11,663 nt of DNA from an uncultured Clostridia bacterium (GTDB lineage Bacteria > Bacillota > Clostridia > Christensenellales > Pumilibacteraceae). The position numbers were made by a program, and so were the translations under genes. Below are positions 1 through 7,657 of the stretch, piece by piece; position 1 is the first letter of the stretch; the number at the start of each line of letters is the position of its first letter. The DNA lies in assembly GCA_947588325.1 (NCBI GenBank), contig CANPYH010000039.1:1-11663 (forward strand), written 5' to 3'. The notes below the pieces were generated by a model. That model made no database searches. It had not been told where the DNA came from and saw only the letters and a program-made list of their open reading frames with translations.

Positions 1-278
1 TATTAGAACTCTCGCTCCTTCTTCTCGTTTTCTTTTAGATAATTTGCTTTACTCTATGTAGTTGTCAATGTTCCGAGCCCTTGCTTACTGCAAGGGGTGC
101 CCGCGCTTACCGCGACGGGGGCTGTCATTTCACGACTATTCCTCGTAAAAAGGGCGTAAAAAAAGGCATAACGAAATATCGCGACGCATGCGACCGATAT
201 CCTGTTACGCCAGAGGTATTTATGCTTCTAAATACGTAGTCCAAATAACAAGCCGCTGTCACTCGGGACAGCTTGCTT
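1..278 (-). other. Structured leader resembling an rRNA operon leader; downstream RNA gene lies outside the window
   Basis: No protein gene is visible here. Read on the minus strand, the segment follows a strong promoter and contains several small hairpins: GCTGTC/GACAGC arms at 255-272, a perfect 7-bp arm pair GTATTTA/TAAATAC at 216-235, a CCCGCG-type stem at about 100-120, and a perfect 7-bp CCCTTGC/GCAAGGG stem at 78-96. Just downstream, minus-strand GAACATTGACAACT (73-60) resembles the boxA-like stretch (TTGAAAACT type) that precedes 16S or 23S rRNA in Bacillota. The last 40 bases are A-rich and end with AAGAAGGAGCGAGAG. I infer the leader of an rRNA operon, perhaps a 23S unit, starting left of base 1. 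The alternative is the 5' UTR of a protein gene using AAGGAG as its ribosome site. There is no rRNA sequence in the window to confirm either reading. Confidence 0.4.
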
Positions 279-307
279 ATAATACATTATATCCGAATTT
301 AAGTCAA
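279..307 (-). promoter_or_regulatory. Strong sigma-70/A-type promoter reading left
   Basis: On the minus strand, TTGACT (307-302) is followed by a 17-base spacer and TATTAT (284-279). The region just upstream (about 311-350) is rich in A and T tracts, like an UP element. Spacing is optimal and transcription would start near 272. It lies beyond the glgD terminator and points out of the window, so it serves a gene left of base 1. The UP-like tract and the boxA-like leader together suggest a stable-RNA promoter. Confidence 0.6.
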
Positions 308-434
308 GCGTTTTTCTCGATTTTCCGAAAATTTTTTTATTATCTCCTCTTATCTCCACTTTTTCGGGGAATTATCCCGTCCGACCCGCCCGATTGCGAA
401 CTCTTATCCCCCACTGCCCCAAGAAATAACATGC

Positions 435-464
435 AAAAACGCGCCGAGCTGTCCCGACGCGTTT
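435..464 (-). terminator. Intrinsic terminator of the glgCD operon
   Basis: On the minus strand AAACGCGTC (464-456) pairs with GGCGCGTTT (445-437), a 9-bp stem with one G-U pair and a 10-base loop. It runs directly into a T tract (439-435). It sits about 30 bases past the glgD stop codon, where a Rho-independent terminator is expected. Confidence 0.75.
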
Positions 465-494
465 CGCTTGGTTTTTGTTTTGCCGACGCGGGGA

Positions 495-1607
495 TCAGAT
501 CTCCGCTTCTTTCTCGATATAGTAGGGGTGGGTCGGGTGCCCTGACAAGAGACGACCGTCAAGCACGTGCGCCGCCTTATCCATAATGACGCAATTGAGC
601 GTGGATCCCTCGTCTATGACGGAGTCCTGCATGATTATGGAGTTGGTGACCTTGGTGCCCTTCGAGATGTGGCAGCCGCGGAAGATTATGGAGTTCTCCA
701 CCGTGCCCTCGATGAGGCAGCCGTCCGCCACCATGGAGTTACGCACGCAAGCCGTATCGGTAAACTTCGCGGGGGCGGAGTCGCGGACCTTGGTATAGAT
801 CTCGGCGCCGCCCTTATAGAACAGCTCCTGCACGACCTCGGGATCCAGCAGATCCATGGAGTGTCTGTAATAGTCTATAAGGCTGTCGATTGCCGCGTAG
901 TATCCGCTGTGCTCATAGCCGTATACCTTATACTCGTTTGTGTGAGAAAGCACATCGCGCGAGAAGGATGTTATTCCCCACTGGTCGCTGTGATCGATGA
1001 TATAGAGCAGTATGCGGCGGGAAATAATCATGAAGTCGGTATAGACGTTCTTAACCCCCTCCCCGCCGTCGGACAGCGTGAGTTTGGTTACGCGGCCTTC
1101 CCCGTCAACGTCGATAGTGAACCGCTCCTTATCCGACGGGTCGAGTTCCTTCTTGCGGTATACCAGCGTAATATCCGCGCCCTTTCTCTCGTGCTCGAGC
1201 ACGACGGGGGTGAAATCGAAGTTGGAGACGATATCGCAGTCGGACATAACCACATAGTCCGCCTCGTTGTGGCGAATGAAGGACTTAACCGATTTGAGCG
1301 CCTCGAAACGGGTGGTGAATACGCCGCCGCCCGACATGTCGTTGAAGGGAGGGAGAATAGTAAGACCGCCGTTCTTGCGGGCAAGTCCCCAGCTCTTTCC
1401 GCTCTGGACGTGATCCATGAGCGACTGATAGTTATACTTGGCGATGATACCGATATTGGTAATTCCGCTGTTTACCATGTTGGAAAGAGCGAAGTCGATG
1501 AGGCGGTACCTACCGCCGAAGGGCACGGACGCAAGAGTGCGGACCTTGGTCAGTTCGGGAATGTCCCTCTCGTGAATGTTGGAAAATATAATACCTAACG
1601 TTTTCAT
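495..1607 (-). CDS. glgD: Glucose-1-phosphate adenylyltransferase, GlgD-type regulatory subunit
   Basis: This is the partner subunit of ADP-glucose pyrophosphorylase, the committed step of bacterial glycogen synthesis. The 370-residue product keeps the nucleotidyltransferase fold: PFGGRYRLIDFALSN (29-43) matches the GGKYRIIDFPLSN block of GlgC, and the C-terminal third has the hexapeptide-like repeats of a left-handed beta helix. Catalytic signatures are degenerate. The AGGxGxRL loop is replaced by FSNIHERDIPELT, SGDHIY by MSDCDIV, SMGVYMF by a TDFMIIS segment, and GYWKDVGT by GYYAAIDS. This is the known Bacillota pattern in which GlgD modulates GlgC rather than catalysing well itself. Its ATG overlaps the glgC stop by one base (TAATG) and a GGAGG lies about 7 bases upstream inside glgC, so translation is probably coupled. 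A terminator follows. Length and motifs make the call firm; the regulatory role is family knowledge. Confidence 0.93.
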   Translation of the reverse strand: MKTLGIIFSNIHERDIPELTKVRTLASVPFGGRYRLIDFALSNMVNSGITNIGIIAKYNYQSLMDHVQSGKSWGLARKNGGLTILPPFNDMSGGGVFTTRFEALKSVKSFIRHNEADYVVMSDCDIVSNFDFTPVVLEHERKGADITLVYRKKELDPSDKERFTIDVDGEGRVTKLTLSDGGEGVKNVYTDFMIISRRILLYIIDHSDQWGITSFSRDVLSHTNEYKVYGYEHSGYYAAIDSLIDYYRHSMDLLDPEVVQELFYKGGAEIYTKVRDSAPAKFTDTACVRNSMVADGCLIEGTVENSIIFRGCHISKGTKVTNSIIMQDSVIDEGSTLNCVIMDKAAHVLDGRLLSGHPTHPYYIEKEAEI

Positions 1608-2788
1608 TATTCTGCCTCCGTTATGCTGCCGCTGTCGATCGAGGTACCGTCGGGAATGACGGTGTTCCTGCCGACCAGCGCAATGCGGTCGGGACTGCTC
1701 TTCTTGTCGCCGAGCACGCAGTTATTGCCTATCGTGACATTCTCGTCCACGATTGCATAGGACAGCTGTGTGCCGTCGCCTATCTTGGATCCGCTGAATA
1801 TCACGGAGTTCTCGATAACGGCGCCCTTGCCGATGGTAACGCCCGTGCCTATGACGGAGTTGACGACGCGACCGGAGATTATATCCCCCTCCGTTACGAT
1901 ACTGTTGGACACGTCGCCGCCCGCAAGCATGAGCGCAGGCGGGAATGCGTCGTTGCCCGAGTATATCTTCCAGGCACCGTCATACACCTCGAACACGGGA
2001 TCGGCGCCGAGCAGATCCATATTCGCTTCCCAAAGGCTTCTCAGCGTTCCGACGTCCTTCCAATATCCCTCGAACTGGTATGCGAACACCCGCATGTTCT
2101 CGGCGAGCATCTTGGGTATTATGTTCTTGCCGAAGTCCTTTTCGCTGTCGGGATCGGCGTCGTCCTCGGTAAGCATGCGGACGAGCACCTCTTTCTTAAA
2201 CATGTACACGCCCATGGACGCGTGATTGCTCTTGGGCTCTTTGGGTTTCTCGGCAAAGTCGAAGATACGCATATTCTTGTCGTAGCTCATAATGCCGAAG
2301 CGCGAAGCCTCGTCCTCGGGCACGTCGATAACGGCGATGGTAATGTCCGCGTCGGTGTTCTCGTGCTGGAGGAGCATTTTCGCATAGTCCATTTTGTAGA
2401 TGTGGTCGCCCGAGAGTATGAGAACATGCTCGCTGTCGTACTTGTTAAGGAATTGCAGGTTCTGGTATATGGCGTTAGCCGTACCCTCGTACCACCGCGC
2501 TCCCCTCTTCGCCTGATAGGGCGCAAGGACGTGCGCGCCGCCGTTCTTACGGTCGAGGTCCCAGGACTCGCCCGTGCCTATGTATTCGTTGAGTATGAGC
2601 GGCTGGTATTGCGTAAGTACGCCCACCGTGTCAATACCCGAGTTGGTGCAATTGGAGAGCGGGAAGTCGATTATGCGGTACTTACCGCCGAACGTCACCG
2701 CTGGTTTTGCAACCGTTGTCGTCAGGGCTTTCAGACGGGACCCCTGACCTCCCGCGAGCAGCATTGCTACGCATTTCTTTTTTTTCAT
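1607..2788 (-). CDS. glgC: Glucose-1-phosphate adenylyltransferase, catalytic GlgC subunit
   Basis: This enzyme makes ADP-glucose from ATP and glucose 1-phosphate, the glucosyl donor for glycogen synthase, in the cytoplasm. At 393 residues it has normal length and all catalytic blocks: LAGGQGSRL (11-19) for nucleotide binding, KPAV (28-31), GGKYRIIDFPLSN (34-46), LSGDHIYKMDY (125-135), FAEKP (178-182), the glucose-1-phosphate site SMGVYMF (191-197) and YWKDVGT (242-248). A left-handed beta-helix domain rich in isoleucine/valine-glycine repeats fills the last ~110 residues. The ATG is preceded by AAGGGG about 10 bases upstream. It is first in a two-gene operon with glgD, with which it probably forms a heterotetramer as in other Bacillota. 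The 261-base upstream gap should hold the promoter; I see only a weak candidate (TTGGTC, 17 bases, GATTAT). No other glycogen genes (glgA, glgB, glgP) are in the window. Confidence 0.96.
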   Translation of the reverse strand: MKKKKCVAMLLAGGQGSRLKALTTTVAKPAVTFGGKYRIIDFPLSNCTNSGIDTVGVLTQYQPLILNEYIGTGESWDLDRKNGGAHVLAPYQAKRGARWYEGTANAIYQNLQFLNKYDSEHVLILSGDHIYKMDYAKMLLQHENTDADITIAVIDVPEDEASRFGIMSYDKNMRIFDFAEKPKEPKSNHASMGVYMFKKEVLVRMLTEDDADPDSEKDFGKNIIPKMLAENMRVFAYQFEGYWKDVGTLRSLWEANMDLLGADPVFEVYDGAWKIYSGNDAFPPALMLAGGDVSNSIVTEGDIISGRVVNSVIGTGVTIGKGAVIENSVIFSGSKIGDGTQLSYAIVDENVTIGNNCVLGDKKSSPDRIALVGRNTVIPDGTSIDSGSITEAE

Positions 2789-2935
2789 ATTTCGTTACCC
2801 CTTATATGTCTGCGGCTCCCCTTTATCTCGGATACCGCATGTAAGTGTTAATAAGTATTCGTCCGAATAATCGGAGCGTTCCCGCTTGCGACCAACCGCC
2901 CGCGCGCGGAGAGTTCCGCCGCACTTTTCAAAGAG

Positions 2936-2969
2936 AAACCGCGTTGCATAAACTTATCCAACGCGGTTT
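2936..2969 (-). terminator. Probable terminator after the GtrA-like gene
   Basis: A perfect 11-bp inverted repeat (AAACCGCGTTG at 2936-2946, CAACGCGGTTT at 2959-2969) encloses a 12-base loop. On the minus strand the stem is followed by TTTCTCTTT, and on the plus strand by TTTTCTTC, so it could work both ways. It lies about 80 bases past the stop of the membrane-protein gene and separates that operon from glgCD. A smaller hairpin, CAGCAC/GTGCTG, sits at 3011-3027 between the stop and this stem. Confidence 0.55.
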
Positions 2970-3049
2970 TCTTCTGCACCGTTACACCTTCGGCAAACCG
3001 CCTCGGGTGACAGCACGGAAAGTGCTGCGTCTTTATTTCGCCGACTTCA

Positions 3050-4411
3050 TTATGCCGACTTCTTCATGAGAAGGCTTTGGCTTCTGAGAAGTTTGGTAGT
3101 ATCCTCGCCTCTTGCCGTCTTTGCCGCGATGATGCTGTCGAGTGCGTCAACATACGCCTGCATAGCCTCGTACTTCGCCGCGATAGCGTCGCTCGCGAGC
3201 TGCTGACGCTCGGGAAGCAGACCCTTGTAGAGTTCGACATCCGCAACCGTCTTTTCTGCGGGCGTACCCTCCGCTGCGTCGAGGACAGCCTGCTTCTGAG
3301 CGAGCTTGGTTTCCGTTCTCTCGAAGGAAAGCGCGCGAGTGTTGGAAAGCGATATTGCCTTCGCTCTTCCGCAACGGGTGTTGTACTCGAGAGCGGTTTC
3401 GTGCGCTCTGGTAGCCTTGAGTTCGAGCTTCGCGATCTTCTCTGCCGAAGCGCCGTGTTCCTTGGCTTTCGCAAGTTTTGCGTCCGCTTTCTTCGCAACG
3501 CTGTCGACGTTCGGGAAGATGATGAGGAAGATGAAGAAGAACACGAGCATGGACAGACCGCCGGTGATGAGGGTCTTGAGCAAGCCGATGACCGCTTCGT
3601 TCCAGTTCCACCAAATCATGAACGGGTTCAGTATTCCCCAGAGTGCGTTGGTCGCGATGGAGATAAGCACCCAACCGATGAAATACCACATTGCCTGGTA
3701 GTAAGGGTTGCCCTTGGAGCGGTAAGTAATGTTCCTCTGAAGAGGGAAGTTAATGCACTGTGCCGTGAACACCGCGATCTCGAAGGCAATGAAGTTACCG
3801 AGTCCCGCGCACTGCAATGCGGGAAGGGCTTCGCCGACGAGCTTACCTGCCTCAACCGCCTGGTAGGTCGTACCGTATGTGCCAAGCGCCGTAATAAGAT
3901 CCGCCTGTGAGGAGATAAGCAAGGTCTCTACGCTCCATACCCCATCTTTCTGAATATTCACGAGAAGTTTTACAGGCTCGTTGAATATTGCATAGTTAAG
4001 CGAGTTGCCTGCCGCGTCGACCAGACTGCCGATGGGCACTGCGGGCCATACAAACGGCACCGCCCATAGACCGCCGCCCGTAACCGCGCCGTTTACCAGC
4101 TGTACGCCCGAATTACCGAAGGCGAAAGGCAGGAAGGTCATGACTATGTACTGCCAGATTGTGACGCCCTCGGAGAACACGATAAAGAAGAATACCATGT
4201 ATAGTATCTTCGAGAACTTGGGGTGCTTATCGCTGAAGCCGTACCAAGCTCCCAACCATGCGCGCCAGATCTTCTGCCAGAACGCCACGAAGCCGTTCTT
4301 GGACAGAGGTTTGACCTCGCTCTTGATCTGCTCGGGCGTGAGCAGCGGTGCGTGCACTGCCGCCTCTGCCTCGGGCTGTTCCGTTGAAGGAACGTTCTTT
4401 GTTTCATCCAT
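3050..4411 (-). CDS. GtrA-like multi-pass membrane protein with charged helical C-terminal tail
   Basis: The 453-residue product has a hydrophilic N terminus (1-65), about five hydrophobic segments (about 68-98, 112-131, 203-222, 240-268, 274-300) and a soluble tail (301-453) rich in Ala, Lys and Glu that looks helical or coiled coil. NFPLQRNITYRSKGNPYYQ (221-239) after a membrane helix resembles the NF-LNR-F segment of GtrA-family proteins, which are proposed to move lipid-linked sugars or act in cell-surface polysaccharide synthesis. That resemblance is my only family clue, and the protein is much longer than a typical GtrA (about 120-150 residues): there is an insertion of about 90 residues between helices plus the tail. 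The ATG has AAGGAG 8 bases upstream. It lies 79 bases downstream of the beta-glucosidase gene with no clear terminator between them, so the two are probably cotranscribed. Function is otherwise unknown. Confidence 0.6.
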   Translation of the reverse strand: MDETKNVPSTEQPEAEAAVHAPLLTPEQIKSEVKPLSKNGFVAFWQKIWRAWLGAWYGFSDKHPKFSKILYMVFFFIVFSEGVTIWQYIVMTFLPFAFGNSGVQLVNGAVTGGGLWAVPFVWPAVPIGSLVDAAGNSLNYAIFNEPVKLLVNIQKDGVWSVETLLISSQADLITALGTYGTTYQAVEAGKLVGEALPALQCAGLGNFIAFEIAVFTAQCINFPLQRNITYRSKGNPYYQAMWYFIGWVLISIATNALWGILNPFMIWWNWNEAVIGLLKTLITGGLSMLVFFFIFLIIFPNVDSVAKKADAKLAKAKEHGASAEKIAKLELKATRAHETALEYNTRCGRAKAISLSNTRALSFERTETKLAQKQAVLDAAEGTPAEKTVADVELYKGLLPERQQLASDAIAAKYEAMQAYVDALDSIIAAKTARGEDTTKLLRSQSLLMKKSA

Positions 4412-4490
4412 CTCAATTACTCCTTATCAGATTTTTGCTTAATGTTATGGTCTCGCGCGCTGCCCCTGCCTCGCGCGGTTAAGCCGTTAT

Positions 4491-7223
4491 TTATTCGGCG
4501 TTATTCTCGCTGTTCTCCTGAGATTTAACGTTCTCTTCGGCCTCTTTACGCAGCTTCTTTGCCGCCTTCTTCTCCTCCTTGGTCATGCCCGACATCAGCT
4601 GTCCGAGACCCTTGAAGAGCTTGCCGTTGAACATAAGCACAAAGCCCTCGAGCTGCGCCCTGTTCATTCCGCCGAACTTGACGAGTCCGCGGAGAGGCTG
4701 GTGCACGACGCCCATGACCATGGTGTTGGAGAGGGTGCGGTTGCCTATTGCCCACATAAAGTTCTTGCCGAAGCGGACGCCGCCCGAGAACAGACGTCCG
4801 ACCCAACGCTTGGAGTAACGGAGATCGTCCACCGTGCAGTTGGGATGTATCTTCATCCTCTTCTTCTTATAGAACTGGTAGCAAGGATCGGGCACAGGAT
4901 AGGTGTTCTTGGGAGGTTTCTCGCCCTTCTTGACCGCCTCGTCGAAGGCGTCGGAGCCGAGGAGCGCTCTGAACTCTCTTATGCCGACGTTTGCCACTTT
5001 GCCGCTGTAATAGCTCGGGAGCGCTTCCTTGTCATAAGGCTTAACGTCCGTGGTGCCCGCAACTGTGATCTTGTCCGAAAGGCGGATATCCTCGACGGAC
5101 GCGCCTATCATTATGGTATAGTCGCCGCCCTCGATTTCCCATTGGTCCGTCTTGACGTTGAAGTAACGGAAGGTCTTATCGTCGAAAGGTATCTTGACTT
5201 CGACGGTCTCGCCCGCCTTGATAAACACCTTCTTGAAGCCTTTAAGCTCTTTCTTGGGACGGAATATATCCGATTCTTCCAGCCCGACATAGAGCTGTGC
5301 GATCTCCGCGCCGTCCATAGCGCCCGTGTTCTTGATCTTGAACGTCACGCCGTCTGCGTCAACCGACAGTCCCGAATACTCAAAGGTCGTATAGGACAAG
5401 CCGAAACCGAAGGGATAGCGAACGGGAACTTCGGCGGTGTCATAGTAACGGTAGCCGAAGAAAGGTCCTTCGCGGTATTCAACCGATCTCTGCGGTCCGG
5501 GGAAGTGAGTGGCCGAGGAAACGTCGCTGTACTTAATGGGATAGCTCTCGGCGAGTTTGCCCGAGGGATTGACGTTACCCACAATTACGTCGAGTACGGC
5601 GTCCGCAATCGCCTGACCGCCGAGATATGCGTGGACGATAGCGTCTACTTTGCCCGAGAACGGCACTTCTACCGACGATCCGCAGGACAGGATTACAACA
5701 ACCTTGGTGCCCGTCTCGACAAGTGCGTCGATAAGGTCGCACTGGTTCTGCGGAATCTTTATGTCGCGGCGGTCGAGACCCTCTGCCTCGGTAACCTCGT
5801 CAAGCCCGACATATACGAGCGCGACGTCAGCCTGTTTCGCGAGCTTGCATGCCGCGTTGATCTTGCCGCGGCTCTTCTTGCCGTAACGGTCAAAGCCCTG
5901 CGCGTAACCGACGACGCGAAGCCCGAATACGTTGCTGCCCGGCGCTCCGACCTTGTCTTTGGGGCTTGGAAGCCCGAGCGGATTCTTCTTCTCGTCGATA
6001 TGCTTCTCGATATCGAAGCCGAGGCACTCCAGAGGAGAGTCGAGCTTGGTCGGGTTGACGACGGAAGATCCTGCACCCTGATAGCGGGGAACCTTCGCGA
6101 AGTCGCCTATTACCGCGACCTTGGTTCCGTGCGCGAGCGGGAGCGTCTTATCCTTATTCTCGAGAAGTACGATACACTCGCGTGCGCACTTCTTCGCTAT
6201 TTCGTGGTGAGCGTCGACGTTTACGACCTCTATCTTCTGGTCCTCGGGACGCTTCTCGAACACCTTGTTCGTCGTGAATATGAGGTCGAGAAGACGGTCG
6301 AGAGCCTCGTCGAGGTACTTCTCGTCCAACTTGCCGCCCTTGAGCGCTTCCATGATACGGTCGTATTGGTCGCCCGGACGGTCGGGAGTAAGCGGGGATA
6401 CCGAGTCTTTGGTAATGTCGTAACCCTCGGTTATCGCCTTCTTCAAGTCGTCGTTGGAGTAGCGGCAGCTCGGCATTTCAAGCTCGTTGCCCGCGATAAG
6501 ACCCTGTATGCGGTCGTTACTGCCCGCCCAGTCGGTGACGACTACGCCCTCATAACCCCACTCGTCGCGGAGTATGTCGCGCATGAGGTGGAGGTTCTCG
6601 TTGGTGTGCGTGCCGTTTACCATGTTATACGAGGACATTATCGTGCGCGGCTTGCCTTCCTTGATCGCAATCTCGAAGGCTTCGAGATACAGCTCGCGCA
6701 TGGTGCGTTCGTCGGTAATGGTGTCTATTACCATACGGCGCTCTTCCTGGTTGTTAAGAGCGAAGTGCTTGACGCAGCCAGATATGCCGTTGGACTGTAT
6801 GCCCCTTATGTACGCCGCAGCCATTTTACCCGCAAGATAGGGATCCTCCGAGAAATACTCGAAGTTTCTTCCGCAGCGGGGGTTACGCTTCATGTTGGTG
6901 CCGGGACCGAGCAGGACGTTTACCTTCTCGTCCACTGCCTCTTCGCCGAGCGCCTTGCCCATTTCTTCGCCGAGTTCGTCGTTCCACGAGTTAGCCATAG
7001 TCGCCGCTGTCGGGAAACACGTCGCGGGTATGGACGCGTTCAAGCCGAGGTGGTCGGCGGCTGCCGCTTGCTTACGGATACCGTGAGGCCCGTCGGACAA
7101 GAACATCGCGGGTATGTCAATGTCATCGCGCTTGATGTCCATCGACTGCCAGAAGTCTTTACCCGAAGTGAGCGAAACTTTTTCTTCAAGCGTCAGCTTG
7201 TCAATCAGTTCTTTATACTTCAT
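4491..7223 (-). CDS. Glycoside hydrolase family 3 beta-glucosidase, cytoplasmic, with C-terminal extension
   Basis: It hydrolyses terminal beta-linked glucose (possibly other beta-sugars) from oligosaccharides or glycosides. The 910-residue protein starts without a signal peptide, so it should act inside the cell on imported substrates. Domain order: GH3 TIM barrel (about 1-320) with SDGPHGIR (43-50), GPGTNMKRNPRCGRNFEYFSED (106-127), KHF (152-154) and the nucleophile Asp231 in VVTDW; an alpha/beta sandwich (about 345-560) with the likely acid/base Glu481 in EGLDRRD; PFGFGLSYTTF (604-614) leading to a fibronectin-III-like domain (to about 722). Residues about 730-910 are an extra region with a hydrophobic, methionine-rich stretch (820-882) and a Lys/Glu-rich end; many GH3 enzymes stop before this. 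The ATG has AGGGAG about 10 bases upstream. Transcription probably starts near 7559 from the promoter at 7566-7593. Substrate specificity cannot be told from sequence. Confidence 0.93.
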   Translation of the reverse strand: MKYKELIDKLTLEEKVSLTSGKDFWQSMDIKRDDIDIPAMFLSDGPHGIRKQAAAADHLGLNASIPATCFPTAATMANSWNDELGEEMGKALGEEAVDEKVNVLLGPGTNMKRNPRCGRNFEYFSEDPYLAGKMAAAYIRGIQSNGISGCVKHFALNNQEERRMVIDTITDERTMRELYLEAFEIAIKEGKPRTIMSSYNMVNGTHTNENLHLMRDILRDEWGYEGVVVTDWAGSNDRIQGLIAGNELEMPSCRYSNDDLKKAITEGYDITKDSVSPLTPDRPGDQYDRIMEALKGGKLDEKYLDEALDRLLDLIFTTNKVFEKRPEDQKIEVVNVDAHHEIAKKCARECIVLLENKDKTLPLAHGTKVAVIGDFAKVPRYQGAGSSVVNPTKLDSPLECLGFDIEKHIDEKKNPLGLPSPKDKVGAPGSNVFGLRVVGYAQGFDRYGKKSRGKINAACKLAKQADVALVYVGLDEVTEAEGLDRRDIKIPQNQCDLIDALVETGTKVVVILSCGSSVEVPFSGKVDAIVHAYLGGQAIADAVLDVIVGNVNPSGKLAESYPIKYSDVSSATHFPGPQRSVEYREGPFFGYRYYDTAEVPVRYPFGFGLSYTTFEYSGLSVDADGVTFKIKNTGAMDGAEIAQLYVGLEESDIFRPKKELKGFKKVFIKAGETVEVKIPFDDKTFRYFNVKTDQWEIEGGDYTIMIGASVEDIRLSDKITVAGTTDVKPYDKEALPSYYSGKVANVGIREFRALLGSDAFDEAVKKGEKPPKNTYPVPDPCYQFYKKKRMKIHPNCTVDDLRYSKRWVGRLFSGGVRFGKNFMWAIGNRTLSNTMVMGVVHQPLRGLVKFGGMNRAQLEGFVLMFNGKLFKGLGQLMSGMTKEEKKAAKKLRKEAEENVKSQENSENNAE

Positions 7224-7241
7224 CTTTATATTCTCCCTTTT

Positions 7242-7258
7242 CCGAACTTGCAGTTCGG
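7242..7258 (-). other. Hairpin immediately 5' of the GH3 ribosome site
   Basis: A perfect 7-bp stem (CCGAACT/AGTTCGG) with a 3-base loop ends only a few bases before the AGGGAG ribosome site of the beta-glucosidase gene. It does not cover the site, so it is more likely to stabilise the mRNA 5' side or position the site than to block it. Confidence 0.5.
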
Positions 7259-7395
7259 TAGATTTTATAGCGTTTTCACTCGGCGACTATATCTTCATCT
7301 CTTCTTTATTTCGGTCAGATTTAATCTCAGCGCGGCAAGGCGTCAGCTCGCTTGCTGTCAGGCCGCCTGCAAGGGGCGCTATGCCCGACAGCCCG

Positions 7396-7536
7396 CTAAC
7401 AATCCGGGGAACGTTCTCCCCGACAGTCCGCTCGCAAACCCGTTCGGCTTGGCGTTTGGTTAACGCCGCCGCAGCGCTCAAAGATGGAAAAAAGAAAAAT
7501 CGCCACACGACAGACGAGGCGACCCACTTCCATCAT
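7396..7536 (-). CDS. Possible 46-codon leader ORF in the GH3 5' UTR
   Basis: A short frame begins with two consecutive ATG codons (7536-7531), preceded by AGGGTG, and ends at TAG (7398-7396). The product would be 46 residues with a hydrophobic patch (LVCRVAIFLFSIF, 7-19) and several Cys and Arg. It starts about 25 bases after the predicted transcription start and spans the terminator-like hairpin at 7488-7523, as a leader peptide would. The ribosome site is weak and no family is recognisable, so it may well be untranslated. Confidence 0.2.
   Translation of the reverse strand: MMEVGRLVCRVAIFLFSIFERCGGVNQTPSRTGLRADCRGERSPDC
7488..7523 (-). terminator. Attenuator-like hairpin with T tract in the GH3 leader
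   Basis: On the minus strand TCGCC (7522-7518) pairs with GGCGA (7504-7500), extendable by a G-T pair, around a 13-base loop. It is followed by T5-C-T6 (7499-7488). The stem is short but the T tract is strong. It falls about 40-70 bases after the predicted start of transcription and far upstream of the GH3 start codon, so it would act as an attenuator or end a short leader RNA. The loop contains CTGTCGT, complementary to ACGACAG at 7550-7544. Confidence 0.45.
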
Positions 7537-7565
7537 TTTCACCCTGTCGTCACTGTTTCCTAAAT

Positions 7566-7593
7566 ATTATATCACACATTTTTCTTTTGTCAA
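7566..7593 (-). promoter_or_regulatory. Strong sigma-70/A promoter for the beta-glucosidase operon
   Basis: On the minus strand there is a perfect -35 TTGACA (7593-7588), a 16-base spacer and a perfect -10 TATAAT (7571-7566), with TG one base before the -10 (extended -10). The predicted start is near 7559, giving a leader of about 335 bases before the GH3 ATG. Both boxes are consensus, so any control is likely to act at the leader or through a repressor, for which I see no obvious operator. Confidence 0.8.
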
Positions 7594-7657
7594 TACCGTT
7601 TTTGAATTTTTCTCTTATTTTCAGCATGGTTTTACGCATTTTTTTATGTGAAGGATT

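Noticed and set aside
1..278. A known metabolite riboswitch upstream of the next gene
   Set aside because: I compared it by eye with signatures of the TPP, SAM, purine, glycine, THF, fluoride, cobalamin and T-box classes and saw none convincingly.
278..283. TATAAT on the plus strand as a plus promoter
   Set aside because: There is no -35 at suitable distance and no plus-strand gene downstream; the minus-strand pair of boxes is much better.
188..586. A 132-codon plus-strand frame at the left edge
   Set aside because: It crosses the minus promoter, the glgD terminator and the glgD 3' end, lacks a ribosome site and has irregular composition.
567..1598. A 343-codon plus-strand frame opposite glgD
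   Set aside because: It is an in-register shadow of a firmly identified gene.
4701..7463. A 920-codon open frame on the plus strand opposite the GH3 gene
   Set aside because: It is exactly in register with the GH3 codons. Such antisense frames stay open because the sense frame avoids TTA, CTA and TCA codons. The GH3 reading has all family motifs; the antisense product resembles nothing.
7287..7508. A 73-codon minus frame in the GH3 leader
   Set aside because: It starts at GTG without a ribosome site and overlaps leader hairpins in another frame from the slightly better 46-codon ORF; no family is visible.
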